Positions 52,120 to 60,704 of a stretch of DNA of 64,000 bases are shown here, piece after piece (within the stretch, counting starts at the first letter, position 1; each line of letters begins with the position of its first letter). The translations under genes and the position numbers were made by a program. The DNA is from Bacteroidota bacterium (lineage in GTDB: Bacteria; Bacteroidota; Ignavibacteria; Kapaibacteriales; HRBIN21). The notes under the pieces are model-generated. The model saw only the letters and a program-made list of their open reading frames with translations, was not told the DNA's origin and did no database searches. Location of the stretch: the NCBI GenBank assembly GCA_030550395.1, contig JAUQPL010000007.1, positions 2,283 to 66,282 of the forward strand. Reading direction: 5' to 3'.

Positions 52120-53098
52120 AGGACCTCCGGAGACCGTATACGAGCGGCTCCGGGCAGCGGTGGAGCAGAGTATGTGGGAGATCACCGCGACATTACGTTA
52201 CAAGACATCCCTCCAACAGGCAGTAGAATACGTTTTGAAGCTGCCGGGGAAGCGGATGCGTCCGCTGCTGTGTCTACTGTCCTCTGCCCTGGAAGGAGGG
52301 TCTCCATGGAGAGCAGTACCAGCTGCGGCAGCGGTGGAAATCCTGCACACCTTTACCCTGGTCCACGATGACATCATGGACCGTTCCCCTCTGCGCCGGG
52401 GGCAACCGACAGTTCATGTGCGCTGGGGGGATGCCATTGCTATCCTCACAGGCGATGTTCTCGTCGGGCTGGCATACCGCTTCATAGAACGCTATGCTGA
52501 CCATCCGCGCTACTACTGGATTCTCCACACCATGACCGCAGGATTGTTGGAGGTCTCTGAAGGACAGGCCTTGGATTTAGAGCTTCCCCAGGTGGAGCGA
52601 CCAACGCTGGAGCATTACTGGCAAATGGTCGATGGGAAGACGACAGCGCTGTTCCGGTGCACCCTTCTTATTGGCGCTTGCGTGGGTGAGCTGACTCCTC
52701 AAACGCAGCATTTGGTGGAGGAATTGGCAATTCCGCTGGGGCGCGCCTTCCAACTGCAGGATGATCTGCTGGACTTAATTGGGCGGAGCGATGAGACGGG
52801 CAAGCAGCAGGGGCAAGATTTGTACGAGGGGAAATTGACGTACGCTGTAATCCGTGCGCTGGAGCTTTTGCCAGGGCACCAGTTATTGGAGCAGTATCGG
52901 CAGGCTCGGGGAGTTCCTACCTCAGCCCTGCCCCAACTTGTCCGACTCTTTCGCGAACTGGGATTGCTACAGGAGATGGAGCAGTGGATTGAGCACTACT
53001 ATGCTTCGGCTTTTGCTGTAATAGAGCAGCTGCCGGCAGCGCCGGCGCGTGAACTCCTTCGGGGGCTTGTGGAACAGCTTCGGTATCGTCGACGCTAA
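52106..53098 (+). CDS. Polyprenyl diphosphate synthase, GGPP-like
   Basis: About 330 residues. The first Asp motif is LVHDDIMD and the second is LQDDLLDLIG. GKRMRPLL and RRGQPTVH bind the isopentenyl/allylic substrates. A Phe sits five residues before the first Asp motif (FTLVHDDIMD), which in type I GGPP synthases limits the product to about C20. I therefore favour GGPP or similar over a long-chain quinone tail. ATG 52106 overlaps the GH3 stop by 14 bp and replaces the track start at 52076. Its stop overlaps that of the convergent lolA. Confidence 0.88.
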   Translation: MNWFEGPPETVYERLRAAVEQSMWEITATLRYKTSLQQAVEYVLKLPGKRMRPLLCLLSSALEGGSPWRAVPAAAAVEILHTFTLVHDDIMDRSPLRRGQPTVHVRWGDAIAILTGDVLVGLAYRFIERYADHPRYYWILHTMTAGLLEVSEGQALDLELPQVERPTLEHYWQMVDGKTTALFRCTLLIGACVGELTPQTQHLVEELAIPLGRAFQLQDDLLDLIGRSDETGKQQGQDLYEGKLTYAVIRALELLPGHQLLEQYRQARGVPTSALPQLVRLFRELGLLQEMEQWIEHYYASAFAVIEQLPAAPARELLRGLVEQLRYRRR

Positions 53099-53661
53099 CG
53101 GCGGAGGTCAATCACTTCGGTACCCGGTGGGGGCTGGAATCGGAATTCTTGAGCGGTAATCGGTGGATTAGCTCGGAAGGAGCGGATTCTCCAGCGCTGA
53201 GTCCCACCGTCTCCACGGAGTTCTACCGTCAGCGGTTTCCAGTCCCGACGGCGAAGGGTGAGGATCGCTTCGCGAAACCCCGAGGAGATGCCTTCCGATA
53301 AGGGACAGAGTACCTGGACGGTGTCGCCGGAGCGGTGTAATACGCGCAAGGGAGCTTCCTGCAGCAGTGTCGTGAAGAGCTGTTCAATGCTACTGCCGAG
53401 CGCTGCTGATGCAGAGGAGAGGATGAGCTGACGACGAGCGCGCGAGTAGCTCCACACTGTTGTTCCGTCGCTAATTAGTATGTGCCCGTTCCATTCAGCT
53501 CGGAAGCGTCTTTGCTGAGCGACGGTCAGCCAGAAAGTGGTGTTTTCCGGAGATACGGCTTCGACAGACAGGCTCCGGAGGTTGCCATAGAAGCGACGTA
53601 GTTCCTCTGCCTCGTCGGCAAAAAGAAGCAGCGGTAGAGATAGTAGCCAAGCCCATCTCAT
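53095..53661 (-). CDS. LolA-like outer-membrane lipoprotein carrier
   Basis: 188 residues. The signal peptide (WLLSLPLLLFADEA) is followed by a half-barrel region resembling LolA: TTVWSYSRARRQLILSSAS, LRVLHRSGDTVQVLCPL and TLRRRDWKPLTVELRGDGG. LolA carries lipoproteins across the periplasm to the outer membrane. It overlaps the upstream DUF3108 gene by 4 bp, and an FtsX/LolC-like permease is elsewhere in this window (26446). The similarity is moderate, as usual outside proteobacteria. Confidence 0.78.
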   Translation of the reverse strand: MRWAWLLSLPLLLFADEAEELRRFYGNLRSLSVEAVSPENTTFWLTVAQQRRFRAEWNGHILISDGTTVWSYSRARRQLILSSASAALGSSIEQLFTTLLQEAPLRVLHRSGDTVQVLCPLSEGISSGFREAILTLRRRDWKPLTVELRGDGGTQRWRIRSFRANPPITAQEFRFQPPPGTEVIDLRR

Positions 53662-54455
53662 CGCAACTTTGCAAGCAAAGGGCCACGGAGACCGGAGTAG
53701 CCTGTCAATTCAGCATCAATTGTACCGATGAGCACCTTTGTGGCAACCTTGACGGGGATTTTCCGGTCATCGTCGCTGAGCCAGATGAGGATTCGCCCTT
53801 CGCTCTTGAAGAGTCCACCCTCTACTACCAGAGGTTCAATGAGGATACAACGGAAGGTACCGGCAGCTACGGTCACGACACGCTTGCCGTGGATACGCAC
53901 GCCTAAGTCATAGGTTTTCGTGCCGTAGAAGTTCTGCAGCCGTAAGATGGTGTCTTTGGGCATGGCTGAGAGGTTCAGCGTGCGCACGTAGTAAAAAGCA
54001 GAGACGATATCGTGGACGTGACGGGGAATGGGGAATTCGCCGTCGGTAGTTATTGCCTGGCAGCGAGCGTGGTCTAATCGGGCGGTGAAATCCCGGCGGT
54101 AGTTGCCTTCACGTATGTGCTGTTCAAATTCGTATGGGAAGATGCCTCCTACATCTATGACCGTGCGATAGGAATCCCGAACCCGGTAGAGCCAGTCTAA
54201 TGCTGGGACGGAACGAACCTCAAAGCGAATGTCGTAGCAAGGACGTCCCTGGCGGTAGACTGGCTGTGGGGCGATCTGAAACACCGCTGTTCCAGCAGTG
54301 ATGAAGCGGTATTTAACGTCAAATTCCAACCGTTCCCCAAAGCCGAAAGCTTCATTAGGAACTGCCCGTGTCCAATCACCGGGCGGACACGGTGGTGTCT
54401 CTATCTGGGGTGGAGGCAGGAGAGCGAGAACAGGTAAGGTAAGCCACCAGTGCAT
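53658..54455 (-). CDS. DUF3108-family exported protein
   Basis: 265 residues. N-terminal hydrophobic export signal (LTLPVLALLPPPQIETPPC), then GERLEFDVKYRFITAGTAVFQI, typical of DUF3108. SYRTVIDVGGIFPYEFEQHIREG and LSDDDRKIPVKVATKVLIGTIDAELTGY follow. The family is found in Bacteroidota and proteobacteria and has a beta-rich structure like LolA/LolB; its role is unknown. It forms a unit with lolA, which suggests envelope work. The Cys in the N-terminal PPC is not in a good lipobox. Confidence 0.85.
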   Translation of the reverse strand: MHWWLTLPVLALLPPPQIETPPCPPGDWTRAVPNEAFGFGERLEFDVKYRFITAGTAVFQIAPQPVYRQGRPCYDIRFEVRSVPALDWLYRVRDSYRTVIDVGGIFPYEFEQHIREGNYRRDFTARLDHARCQAITTDGEFPIPRHVHDIVSAFYYVRTLNLSAMPKDTILRLQNFYGTKTYDLGVRIHGKRVVTVAAGTFRCILIEPLVVEGGLFKSEGRILIWLSDDDRKIPVKVATKVLIGTIDAELTGYSGLRGPLLAKLR

Positions 54456-54537
54456 AGGCGCATGGATCGCTGTGCGAGAGTATAGGACGCACGCCGTGCG
54501 GAGTTATCGCATCGGCGGCTCTTGAAGGGTTTCAGGC

Positions 54538-54545
54538 TATTTTTG
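54538..54545 (+). promoter_or_regulatory. -7 element of the barrel protein gene
   Basis: TATTTTTG, an exact TAnnTTTG match, 35 bp before ATG 54581. The leader would be about 30 nt. No -33 element at 19-21 bp is found. Confidence 0.5.
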
Positions 54546-54580
54546 CCGTCGCCCAGATGTACCACGGTAGCGTTACTCCA

Positions 54581-55255
54581 ATGCGCTTGTGGATTCTCGG
54601 TATCGTAGTGGGTCCTGTGGCTATCCATAGCGTCCTATCCCAAGAAGTCGCTCGGCCCTGGAGCTTCTATGCCCGCGGTGTCCGGATTGGGCTGGCCAGT
54701 ACCACAATAGGAGGAGCTGATGCAGAAAGGGTTAATGGGCAACTGGAGTTCAGTGCTGGTGGGTTTGCTATTTTTCGTATTACCCGACTTTCCTTTGGTG
54801 AACTCGGACTTCAGTTGGAGCTACTCTACAGCCGCCACAGCACGGAGCAGGAGATTTCTTTGGGTGCTGGGGGGTACACGCTGCGCTATGATCTTGCCTA
54901 TGCGGAGTTACCTTTTGGGTTGCGGATCATGCGGGACATGGAACTGTTCAAAGGCGCTCTGTATGCTGAGATTGTGCCTTCCATACGCGTGGATGGACAG
55001 GTCGAGCAGGTTACTTCCACCGGTCCCCCGAAGAAGTTAGATGCATCCCTCCACACGGCTGATGTTGGGCTTGCCATCGGTGTAGGAATGGAGCTGCCGC
55101 TGCGGCGTTCGTCGCGTCTTTTTGCGGATGATCGATTCCAGATGGGAATGTCCCCGATTCTTCGGCAGGAGCTTCCACCATCCCTTCGGGAGGAAAGGCC
55201 TGTGCGCCAGCTTCGTCGGCTGGCTTTCGGTGTTGGGGTAGGTATTGGTTTCTAA
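54581..55255 (+). CDS. Outer-membrane beta-barrel protein, hypothetical
   Basis: About 224 residues. The signal peptide is MRLWILGIVVGPVAIHSVLSQ. The mature part alternates hydrophobic and polar residues in strand-like runs (ARGVRIGLASTTIGGAD, LEFSAGGFAIFRITRLSF, LGLQLELLYSRHS, LRYDLAYAELPFGLRI) and ends in GVGVGIGF, a terminal Phe as in outer-membrane barrels. This resembles OmpA/porin-like 8-stranded barrels of Bacteroidota (PorT-like). The role is unknown. It is followed 17 bp later by the M1 peptidase gene. Confidence 0.7.
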   Translation: MRLWILGIVVGPVAIHSVLSQEVARPWSFYARGVRIGLASTTIGGADAERVNGQLEFSAGGFAIFRITRLSFGELGLQLELLYSRHSTEQEISLGAGGYTLRYDLAYAELPFGLRIMRDMELFKGALYAEIVPSIRVDGQVEQVTSTGPPKKLDASLHTADVGLAIGVGMELPLRRSSRLFADDRFQMGMSPILRQELPPSLREERPVRQLRRLAFGVGVGIGF

Positions 55256-55272
55256 CATCTGGGTGGGGAGCA

Positions 55273-58200
55273 ATGCGGAAGTGGGGCATCCTGGGTGCTG
55301 CAATTATAACCACTGTTGCGGGGGCTCAACAGTGGCAGCAGGGGGTACGTTATACGATTCGGGCGGTTCTGATACCGGCGGAAACGCTGCTGCAGGTACA
55401 CACCCGCATGGTCTACCGCAATAACTCTCCCGATACGCTGCGGGAGTTGTACGTGCATCTGTACTGGAACATCTTCGCTCCTCAGAGTTATGCCCGACAG
55501 CTGAGTCGTGAGCGGCGTCTGGAGCGGATTCCAGAACTGCCTCCTGTACAGGTGGATTCCTTCCTTGTCATCGCCTCTACTGGAGAGCGGCGGAAGGAAT
55601 ACGACGTAGACAACACCATCGTCCGGCTCCTCCTGCCCCGTCCTCTTCCTCCCGGGGATTCAGTAGAGGTCATCAGTAGCATTGCGCAGCGGGTTCCGCC
55701 GGAGGGTTTTCGGATGGGGCGCTATGAGCAGGACTACTTTATTGCCCATTGGTTTCCCTCCGTCTGTGTCTATGACCGTTATGGTTGGCACACGGAGCAA
55801 TACTTAGGGATAGGCGAATTTTACGAGGAGATTGCCGATTTTGAAGTGGAACTGACGGTGCCGGGCACGTACCTTGTGGTGCATACGGGTGTGCTCCAAA
55901 ATGCGGTAGAAGTACTTCCTCAGGAAGTGCTACGACAACTTGACCGAGCGCGGGCAGATACTGCACCAGTCCGGATAGCTGATTATGCTCTCTCTCCACC
56001 AGCGGACACTACTCCCCGAGTGTGGCGCTTCTATGCCGAGCGGGTCCGTACGGTTGCCTGGGCTGCCGTCCGGCGCTACTTGTGGGATGTACAGCAATGG
56101 GAGGGTATCCTCGTACATGTGCTCTACCCGAAGCAGTTGGAAAGCTTCTACCGGGACGAAGGTCTCCGTGCAGCTGTCCATGCCGTGCGGTACTTTTCCA
56201 CCCACTTTGGGCGGTATCCATATCCGAACATGTTCGTTGTCGTTGGAGGAACAAGCGGGGGAATGGAGTATCCGGGCATTGTCTTCATCGGCCGGGGCTT
56301 AGGTGGGGGCCTTATGGCACCGAGGACAGCAGAGGTCATTATGCACGAGATCGGACACAACTGGTACCCCATGATGGTGAATTCCAACGAGACGGAATTT
56401 GGCTTCCAGGACGAGGGCTTCAATACGTTCATCACGGCGTTGGCATTGGAATCCTTTTACGGACGGGAGCGGACAGGACTCCGACTTCCAGGGTGGCTCC
56501 GTCCATTTATAGGCTTCAGCGACGAGTACACCGGCATTGCTCTCTCCACGATCCTGTGGCAGCTGACGGGCTGGGACGAGCCGCTTTTAACCCGTTCGGA
56601 TTGGCATCGCACGGCGTGGAGCTACAGTATCAATGCCTATCCCAAGACGGCTTCATTGCTCTTCATGCTCCGAGGGGTGTTAGGGCGGGAGACCTTCAGC
56701 GAATTACTGCGGGAGTACACGCGACGCTACCAATTCCGCCATGTGTATCCGCAGGACTTTGCCCAATTGGCCGCAGAAATTGCCTCCCGTCGGCAGGGGC
56801 AACGAATGGACTTGCGCTGGTTCTTTGATCAATGGTATGCCCAAACCCCGATAGTGGATTACGCCCTGGCGGCCTTGCGGAACGAGCCAGCCCCTGGGGG
56901 AGCATGGGATGTCCGCTTCGTGGTGGAGAGGCGGGCAACGGCGATGTTGCCCGTAGAAGTTCAGCTGCGCTTGGCTGACGGGACGAAACAGCGGGTGCGG
57001 CTCAGTGAGGAGGAGTTCCTCCGGGGAGTGCCACGGGTAGAGCGCTCTCTCCGATTGCCGGCGCCGGCGGTAGAGGCGGTGCTAGATCCAGATACGGCGC
57101 TTTTGTTGGACGTCAACCGCTTGAATAATCGCAGTGGATTCTTGCCGCCGCTGAAGGCACGTTTGTTCGTAGAGGCGTTGAGCTATGAACCGCCGGAGCT
57201 CTATGCTTACGCCATCTCATGGCAGCCTGCCCTGGGGTTCAATACCCAGGACGGACTCAAAGTTGGACTTGAGGTGAGAGGAGGCTATTTGGGGCTTTTC
57301 CATCGGGTGCAGCTATCGGTGCTGCAGGGGCTTCGGTTTCGACCACACTCATTGAATGCCACGTTCTCCTGGCGTCATTTGCTCTGGCAGCTTCCGGGGC
57401 GTCCGTACGTGGAGTTTCGGGGAAGCTGGCAAGAGGGGTGGTGGCGCTTTCGAAGTGGAGCTACCCTTGACTTAAATCCGCAGCCTCCCTCTCCATGGAG
57501 GATGACAGCTCGCTTTGCCGTTGGGTATTGGCGCCGCCATGTTCGGAACTACGCGTTCCCCCAGTCACCACTGGGGATGGGACTGTGGTCGGTGGACCGA
57601 GCAGAGTTGGTGATAACGAAGGCTGCCTTGACAGTTTGGCGGGAGTTCCTCGGTTGGTCTCTCCGGTTGCGAGGCGTTGTGGAGCCTTTGTGGTATCGTG
57701 AGCCAGGGTTTTCCGCTTTGCGTCCAGCTCCTTTTACTGGTGGACGCAGTTTTTTCCGAACGACTCTGGAGATGCTTGTCCAGACGGAACCGCCAGTACC
57801 CGTGCTCCTGCGGGGAGCTATTGGGTGGTTTGCTCCCGATGATGAATCAAGGCTCTTCCCACCGATGGTGGGATTCCGTCTGGCCTCGGTCACACCGATT
57901 GAGGAATTGGAGTTGCCGCTGTATCGGTCGCCAGGCCTTGTGTCGTCGACGGCGCGGCAGCGTCGCACGGCGCCTTCTGGAGGCGCTTTCCTGCGGGGCT
58001 ATGTCCCTCAGGACAGCCTTGGGCGCACAATGGTGGCAGTCAATGGAGAGGTAGGGCTTACGCCTTTCTTGAGCCACTTGCCTGGTGTGCGGTTGCTGAC
58101 GGCTCTGCTGGATATCCGCCTCTTTGCCGATGCCGGCATCGTGGGGGATGCTTTTGCTGCTCCACGGCAATGGAGGGCAGATGCTGGGGTTAGCCTGGAA

Positions 58201-58380
58201 GTCCGCCTTCCGAGGATTCCCGGCTCCCCTTCCATACCGCTGCTGCACCGTCTGGGGATTGATGCCCTTGGGTTGGATATTCCTTTCTTTGTAACCCATC
58301 CACCGGCTGGCGAGCGCCGTTGGGCATTCCGGTGGGCACTTCGCTTCCGTTTGCTGCAGCAGGCTTTTGTGGAGTGGTGA
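55273..58380 (+). CDS. M1-family metallopeptidase with C-terminal beta-barrel-like domain
   Basis: 1035 residues. Signal peptide ILGAAIITTVAGAQQ, then an M1 aminopeptidase fold: GGMEYPG for the N-terminal amino-binding loop, and the zinc site HEIGHNWYPMM with the Glu 18 residues later in FQDEGFNTF. A Tyr in the SINAYPKTA region matches the usual transition-state Tyr zone. From about residue 630 the sequence becomes strand-like with many aromatic residues (LFVEALSYEPPELYAYAISW, LEVRGGYLGLFHRVQLSVL) and ends in VEW, as in outer-membrane barrels. Enzyme specificity is unknown. Confidence 0.85.
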   Translation: MRKWGILGAAIITTVAGAQQWQQGVRYTIRAVLIPAETLLQVHTRMVYRNNSPDTLRELYVHLYWNIFAPQSYARQLSRERRLERIPELPPVQVDSFLVIASTGERRKEYDVDNTIVRLLLPRPLPPGDSVEVISSIAQRVPPEGFRMGRYEQDYFIAHWFPSVCVYDRYGWHTEQYLGIGEFYEEIADFEVELTVPGTYLVVHTGVLQNAVEVLPQEVLRQLDRARADTAPVRIADYALSPPADTTPRVWRFYAERVRTVAWAAVRRYLWDVQQWEGILVHVLYPKQLESFYRDEGLRAAVHAVRYFSTHFGRYPYPNMFVVVGGTSGGMEYPGIVFIGRGLGGGLMAPRTAEVIMHEIGHNWYPMMVNSNETEFGFQDEGFNTFITALALESFYGRERTGLRLPGWLRPFIGFSDEYTGIALSTILWQLTGWDEPLLTRSDWHRTAWSYSINAYPKTASLLFMLRGVLGRETFSELLREYTRRYQFRHVYPQDFAQLAAEIASRRQGQRMDLRWFFDQWYAQTPIVDYALAALRNEPAPGGAWDVRFVVERRATAMLPVEVQLRLADGTKQRVRLSEEEFLRGVPRVERSLRLPAPAVEAVLDPDTALLLDVNRLNNRSGFLPPLKARLFVEALSYEPPELYAYAISWQPALGFNTQDGLKVGLEVRGGYLGLFHRVQLSVLQGLRFRPHSLNATFSWRHLLWQLPGRPYVEFRGSWQEGWWRFRSGATLDLNPQPPSPWRMTARFAVGYWRRHVRNYAFPQSPLGMGLWSVDRAELVITKAALTVWREFLGWSLRLRGVVEPLWYREPGFSALRPAPFTGGRSFFRTTLEMLVQTEPPVPVLLRGAIGWFAPDDESRLFPPMVGFRLASVTPIEELELPLYRSPGLVSSTARQRRTAPSGGAFLRGYVPQDSLGRTMVAVNGEVGLTPFLSHLPGVRLLTALLDIRLFADAGIVGDAFAAPRQWRADAGVSLEVRLPRIPGSPSIPLLHRLGIDALGLDIPFFVTHPPAGERRWAFRWALRFRLLQQAFVEW

Positions 58381-58382
58381 GC

Positions 58383-59636
58383 TTACGGGGCTATGGAGTC
58401 CTCTAATGCTTGTTCCTGCTGGAGGAAGTGCGTGCGTAGCAATGTTGCACGGTGGGGCTGACGGAGCTGCTCATAGGAATGGCTGAGGAGCTCAACGAAT
58501 TCAGTGCGGTAGTATGCCCGTTCATCCGGGTTGTCCAACTGCCACCATGCCCGCTGGCGGAGGAGAGGCAAGAGATGGCGGATAACCTCCTGGAAACGGT
58601 TTCTTTCGGCTGCTTGCCGGGCATGGGCCAGGGCTGTGTTGAGAATGGCTCGGACGCGCTCGGAATTCCTCCCGGAATTTGGAGCCGGATGACGTCTCTG
58701 GTAGTGGCTTTGGAGTCGCTCAACTAGGGTTGCTACTGTGGTGGAATCGGAGAGATCGTAGACGGGTACTCGGCGCAGGGGAGCGCCGTAGACCACGATG
58801 GAGATGGCAGAACTGTCGGCGGGGAAACCTCGGGCGTGGAGGGAGTCTGCTAACCGCGTAAGGACGCCAGCGGTTAAGTTGGTCTGCACTAAGCTAAGAC
58901 CACCACGGAGCAGCGCCAGACCCCATGGGGTATTGTAGGCGTGGAACCACCGGAGGAGCTGCTGGCGGATGAAATGGGCTTGCACGTAGACGCGGTGGTA
59001 GTCATCGCCCCAGATACCGGTCCGTGCCCGTAGGAGGCGCAGTACATTGCTGGGATTGTCAAAGCGGAGTAAGCGGAGGATGGCGAAGGCTTGGGAAAAT
59101 CCCAGTTCAGCGTAGTAGTGGATTTCGGGTATCCCTACAAGGGCTGCTAGGGTTGCCAAGTGTGCGCGAAGCCCTCGCTGCGGGCGAACATTGGCCAGTT
59201 TGTTGTACTGGCTTGTATCCGGGAAACCAGCGTCGGCAGGGGTATCACGGGGAATAGCCACAATGGTAATCCGCCCAGCTTGCAGGTCAAGGAGGAGGAC
59301 GTGGTTGGCATCGGCGTGTGGGGTGGGATCGTGGAGCCGGGAGTCAACTCCAATGAGAGCGATGGCAATGCAGTGATGACAGCGTGGGGGAAGCCCCCGC
59401 GCCGTTTCCCAGCCGATGGTCAGCTCGGCGGGCTCTGGTTTCAGTAGAGGGGAAAGAGCAGCGGAGGTGTCCGCTATAGTAGTTGCCGTGGGAGCGGTGC
59501 TTTGTGTAGCCAGGAGCGAATCCAGACGCTGTTCTGCTGCTCCGCTCCAGAGCTTATGGCTATAAAGCCAGAGCAGCACTACTCCGAGGAGCAACGTGCC
59601 AATGGCAATACCCCATACCCAGCGCTTCCGTACCAT
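58383..59636 (-). CDS. LytR-CpsA-Psr (LCP)-like membrane-anchored protein
   Basis: About 417 residues from ATG 59636. One N-terminal transmembrane helix (WGIAIGTLLLGVVLLWLY) leads to an LCP-like domain: IALIGVDSRLHDPT, HVLLLDLQAGRITIVAIPRDTP, YNKLANVRPQRG and GIPEIHYYAELGF. LCP proteins attach glycopolymers to peptidoglycan or other acceptors. The Arg-x-Asp-Thr motif after the first strand is replaced by HADAN. A long helical C-terminal part (about 130 residues) is not in the core family. Converges on the M1 gene. Confidence 0.68.
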   Translation of the reverse strand: MVRKRWVWGIAIGTLLLGVVLLWLYSHKLWSGAAEQRLDSLLATQSTAPTATTIADTSAALSPLLKPEPAELTIGWETARGLPPRCHHCIAIALIGVDSRLHDPTPHADANHVLLLDLQAGRITIVAIPRDTPADAGFPDTSQYNKLANVRPQRGLRAHLATLAALVGIPEIHYYAELGFSQAFAILRLLRFDNPSNVLRLLRARTGIWGDDYHRVYVQAHFIRQQLLRWFHAYNTPWGLALLRGGLSLVQTNLTAGVLTRLADSLHARGFPADSSAISIVVYGAPLRRVPVYDLSDSTTVATLVERLQSHYQRRHPAPNSGRNSERVRAILNTALAHARQAAERNRFQEVIRHLLPLLRQRAWWQLDNPDERAYYRTEFVELLSHSYEQLRQPHRATLLRTHFLQQEQALEDSIAP

Positions 59637-59786
59637 GTTCAAGACGGAGTGGTAGGTGGAACTGAAGAGGCCCGAACGGGATGGAAGCAAGCGATAGTAC
59701 TGCCTGAGTGTAAAGGCTCTTTAAGCTTGCAGAAACTCAGCGGAATACCAAATGGAATGGGACAGCGGTGCTGAGGCAGAGCCCTA

Positions 59787-60608
59787 TTAGCCATTTGTGT
59801 TGTCAGGATGAGAGGCAGATTCCTCCTGGCACTTAGCTTCTTCCCAGAGGGCGTCCATCTCTTTTAGAGAGAGCTCCGACAGCGGAGCCGGAGCATGTCG
59901 TTCGATATATTGGAAGCGGCGGATGAACTTATCGTTTGCCGCCTGCAGGCACTCTTCGGCGTTGAGCCCTGCAAGGCGGGCAGCATTGACCAGGGCGAAG
60001 AGCAAATCGCCAAATTCCGCGGCGATTCGTGAGGAATCACGGCTATCCAAAGCGGACCGGAGTTCATGGAGTTCTTCGGCAACTTTGTGCCAGACCTCCT
60101 CGGGGGAGCTCCAATCAAAACCGACGCTGGCGGCTCGTTCTTGCAGGCGCTGTGCTCGTAGAAGAGCGGGTAAACTCGGTGGGATGCCCTCCAGGAGGGA
60201 GTTCCGCCCTTCGCGGAGCTTGAGCTGTTCCCACCGTTGCTTGACTTGCTGCGCATCTTCGGCAGGGGTAGAGCCGAAAACATGGGGATGGCGATGGACA
60301 AGCTTTGCACTCTCGTGAGCGATCACAGTGCTCAAACGGAATTTCCCAGACTCTTCAGCAATGGCACTGTGCATGAGCACGTGCAGCAATAGGTCACCCA
60401 GCTCTCGAGCAAGCTCGGCTGTATCCCCACGGCGGATGGCTTCCACTGTTTCATAAGCTTCCTCAATCAGGAGTGGAGCGATGGAAGCATGGGTCTGTTG
60501 CCGATCCCAGGGACATTCCCGCCGTAGTAGGCGAACGATGTCCCAGAGGGCACGAAACTGTTCAATTGGGTCGTCTGGGTCGCATGGTTTCGGTACTGGA
60601 TGAGGCAT
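59787..60608 (-). CDS. mazG: Nucleoside triphosphate pyrophosphohydrolase MazG
   Basis: About 273 residues with two MazG domains. The N-terminal one has the CPWDRQQTHASIAPLLIEEAYE start and EELGD-type ELGDLLLHVLMHS. The C-terminal one has VAEELHELRSALDS and EFGDLLFALVNAARL. The family hydrolyses non-canonical NTPs to NMP and PPi. The -7-like TATTTTCG (minus, 60641-60648) lies about 33 bp before ATG 60608, which makes the longer track start at 60635 less likely. Confidence 0.94.
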   Translation of the reverse strand: MPHPVPKPCDPDDPIEQFRALWDIVRLLRRECPWDRQQTHASIAPLLIEEAYETVEAIRRGDTAELARELGDLLLHVLMHSAIAEESGKFRLSTVIAHESAKLVHRHPHVFGSTPAEDAQQVKQRWEQLKLREGRNSLLEGIPPSLPALLRAQRLQERAASVGFDWSSPEEVWHKVAEELHELRSALDSRDSSRIAAEFGDLLFALVNAARLAGLNAEECLQAANDKFIRRFQYIERHAPAPLSELSLKEMDALWEEAKCQEESASHPDNTNG

Positions 60609-60640
60609 TCGAATGCCAGCTCGAGTTTGGCACAATGGTA

Positions 60641-60648
60641 CGAAAATA
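60641..60648 (-). promoter_or_regulatory. Possible -7 element of mazG
   Basis: The minus strand reads TATTTTCG, one mismatch from TAnnTTTG. It is divergent from the bamD element, with about 40 bp between. Confidence 0.35.
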
Positions 60649-60689
60649 CGGCGTTGGGTGTGCTAAGGGACACGACAGCGGGAAAGGAG

Positions 60690-60697
60690 TAATTTTG
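60690..60697 (+). promoter_or_regulatory. -7 element of bamD, very close to the start codon
   Basis: TAATTTTG followed by CA, the same decamer as in front of murF and nuoG. It ends only 7 bp before the bamD ATG, so transcription would begin at or next to the start codon. Confidence 0.72.
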
Positions 60698-60704
60698 CAG
60701 TGCC

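Noticed and set aside
56022-56828. 268-codon plus-strand ORF inside the M1 peptidase gene
   Set aside because: Out-of-frame shadow; the peptidase frame contains the zinc motif and runs through without interruption.
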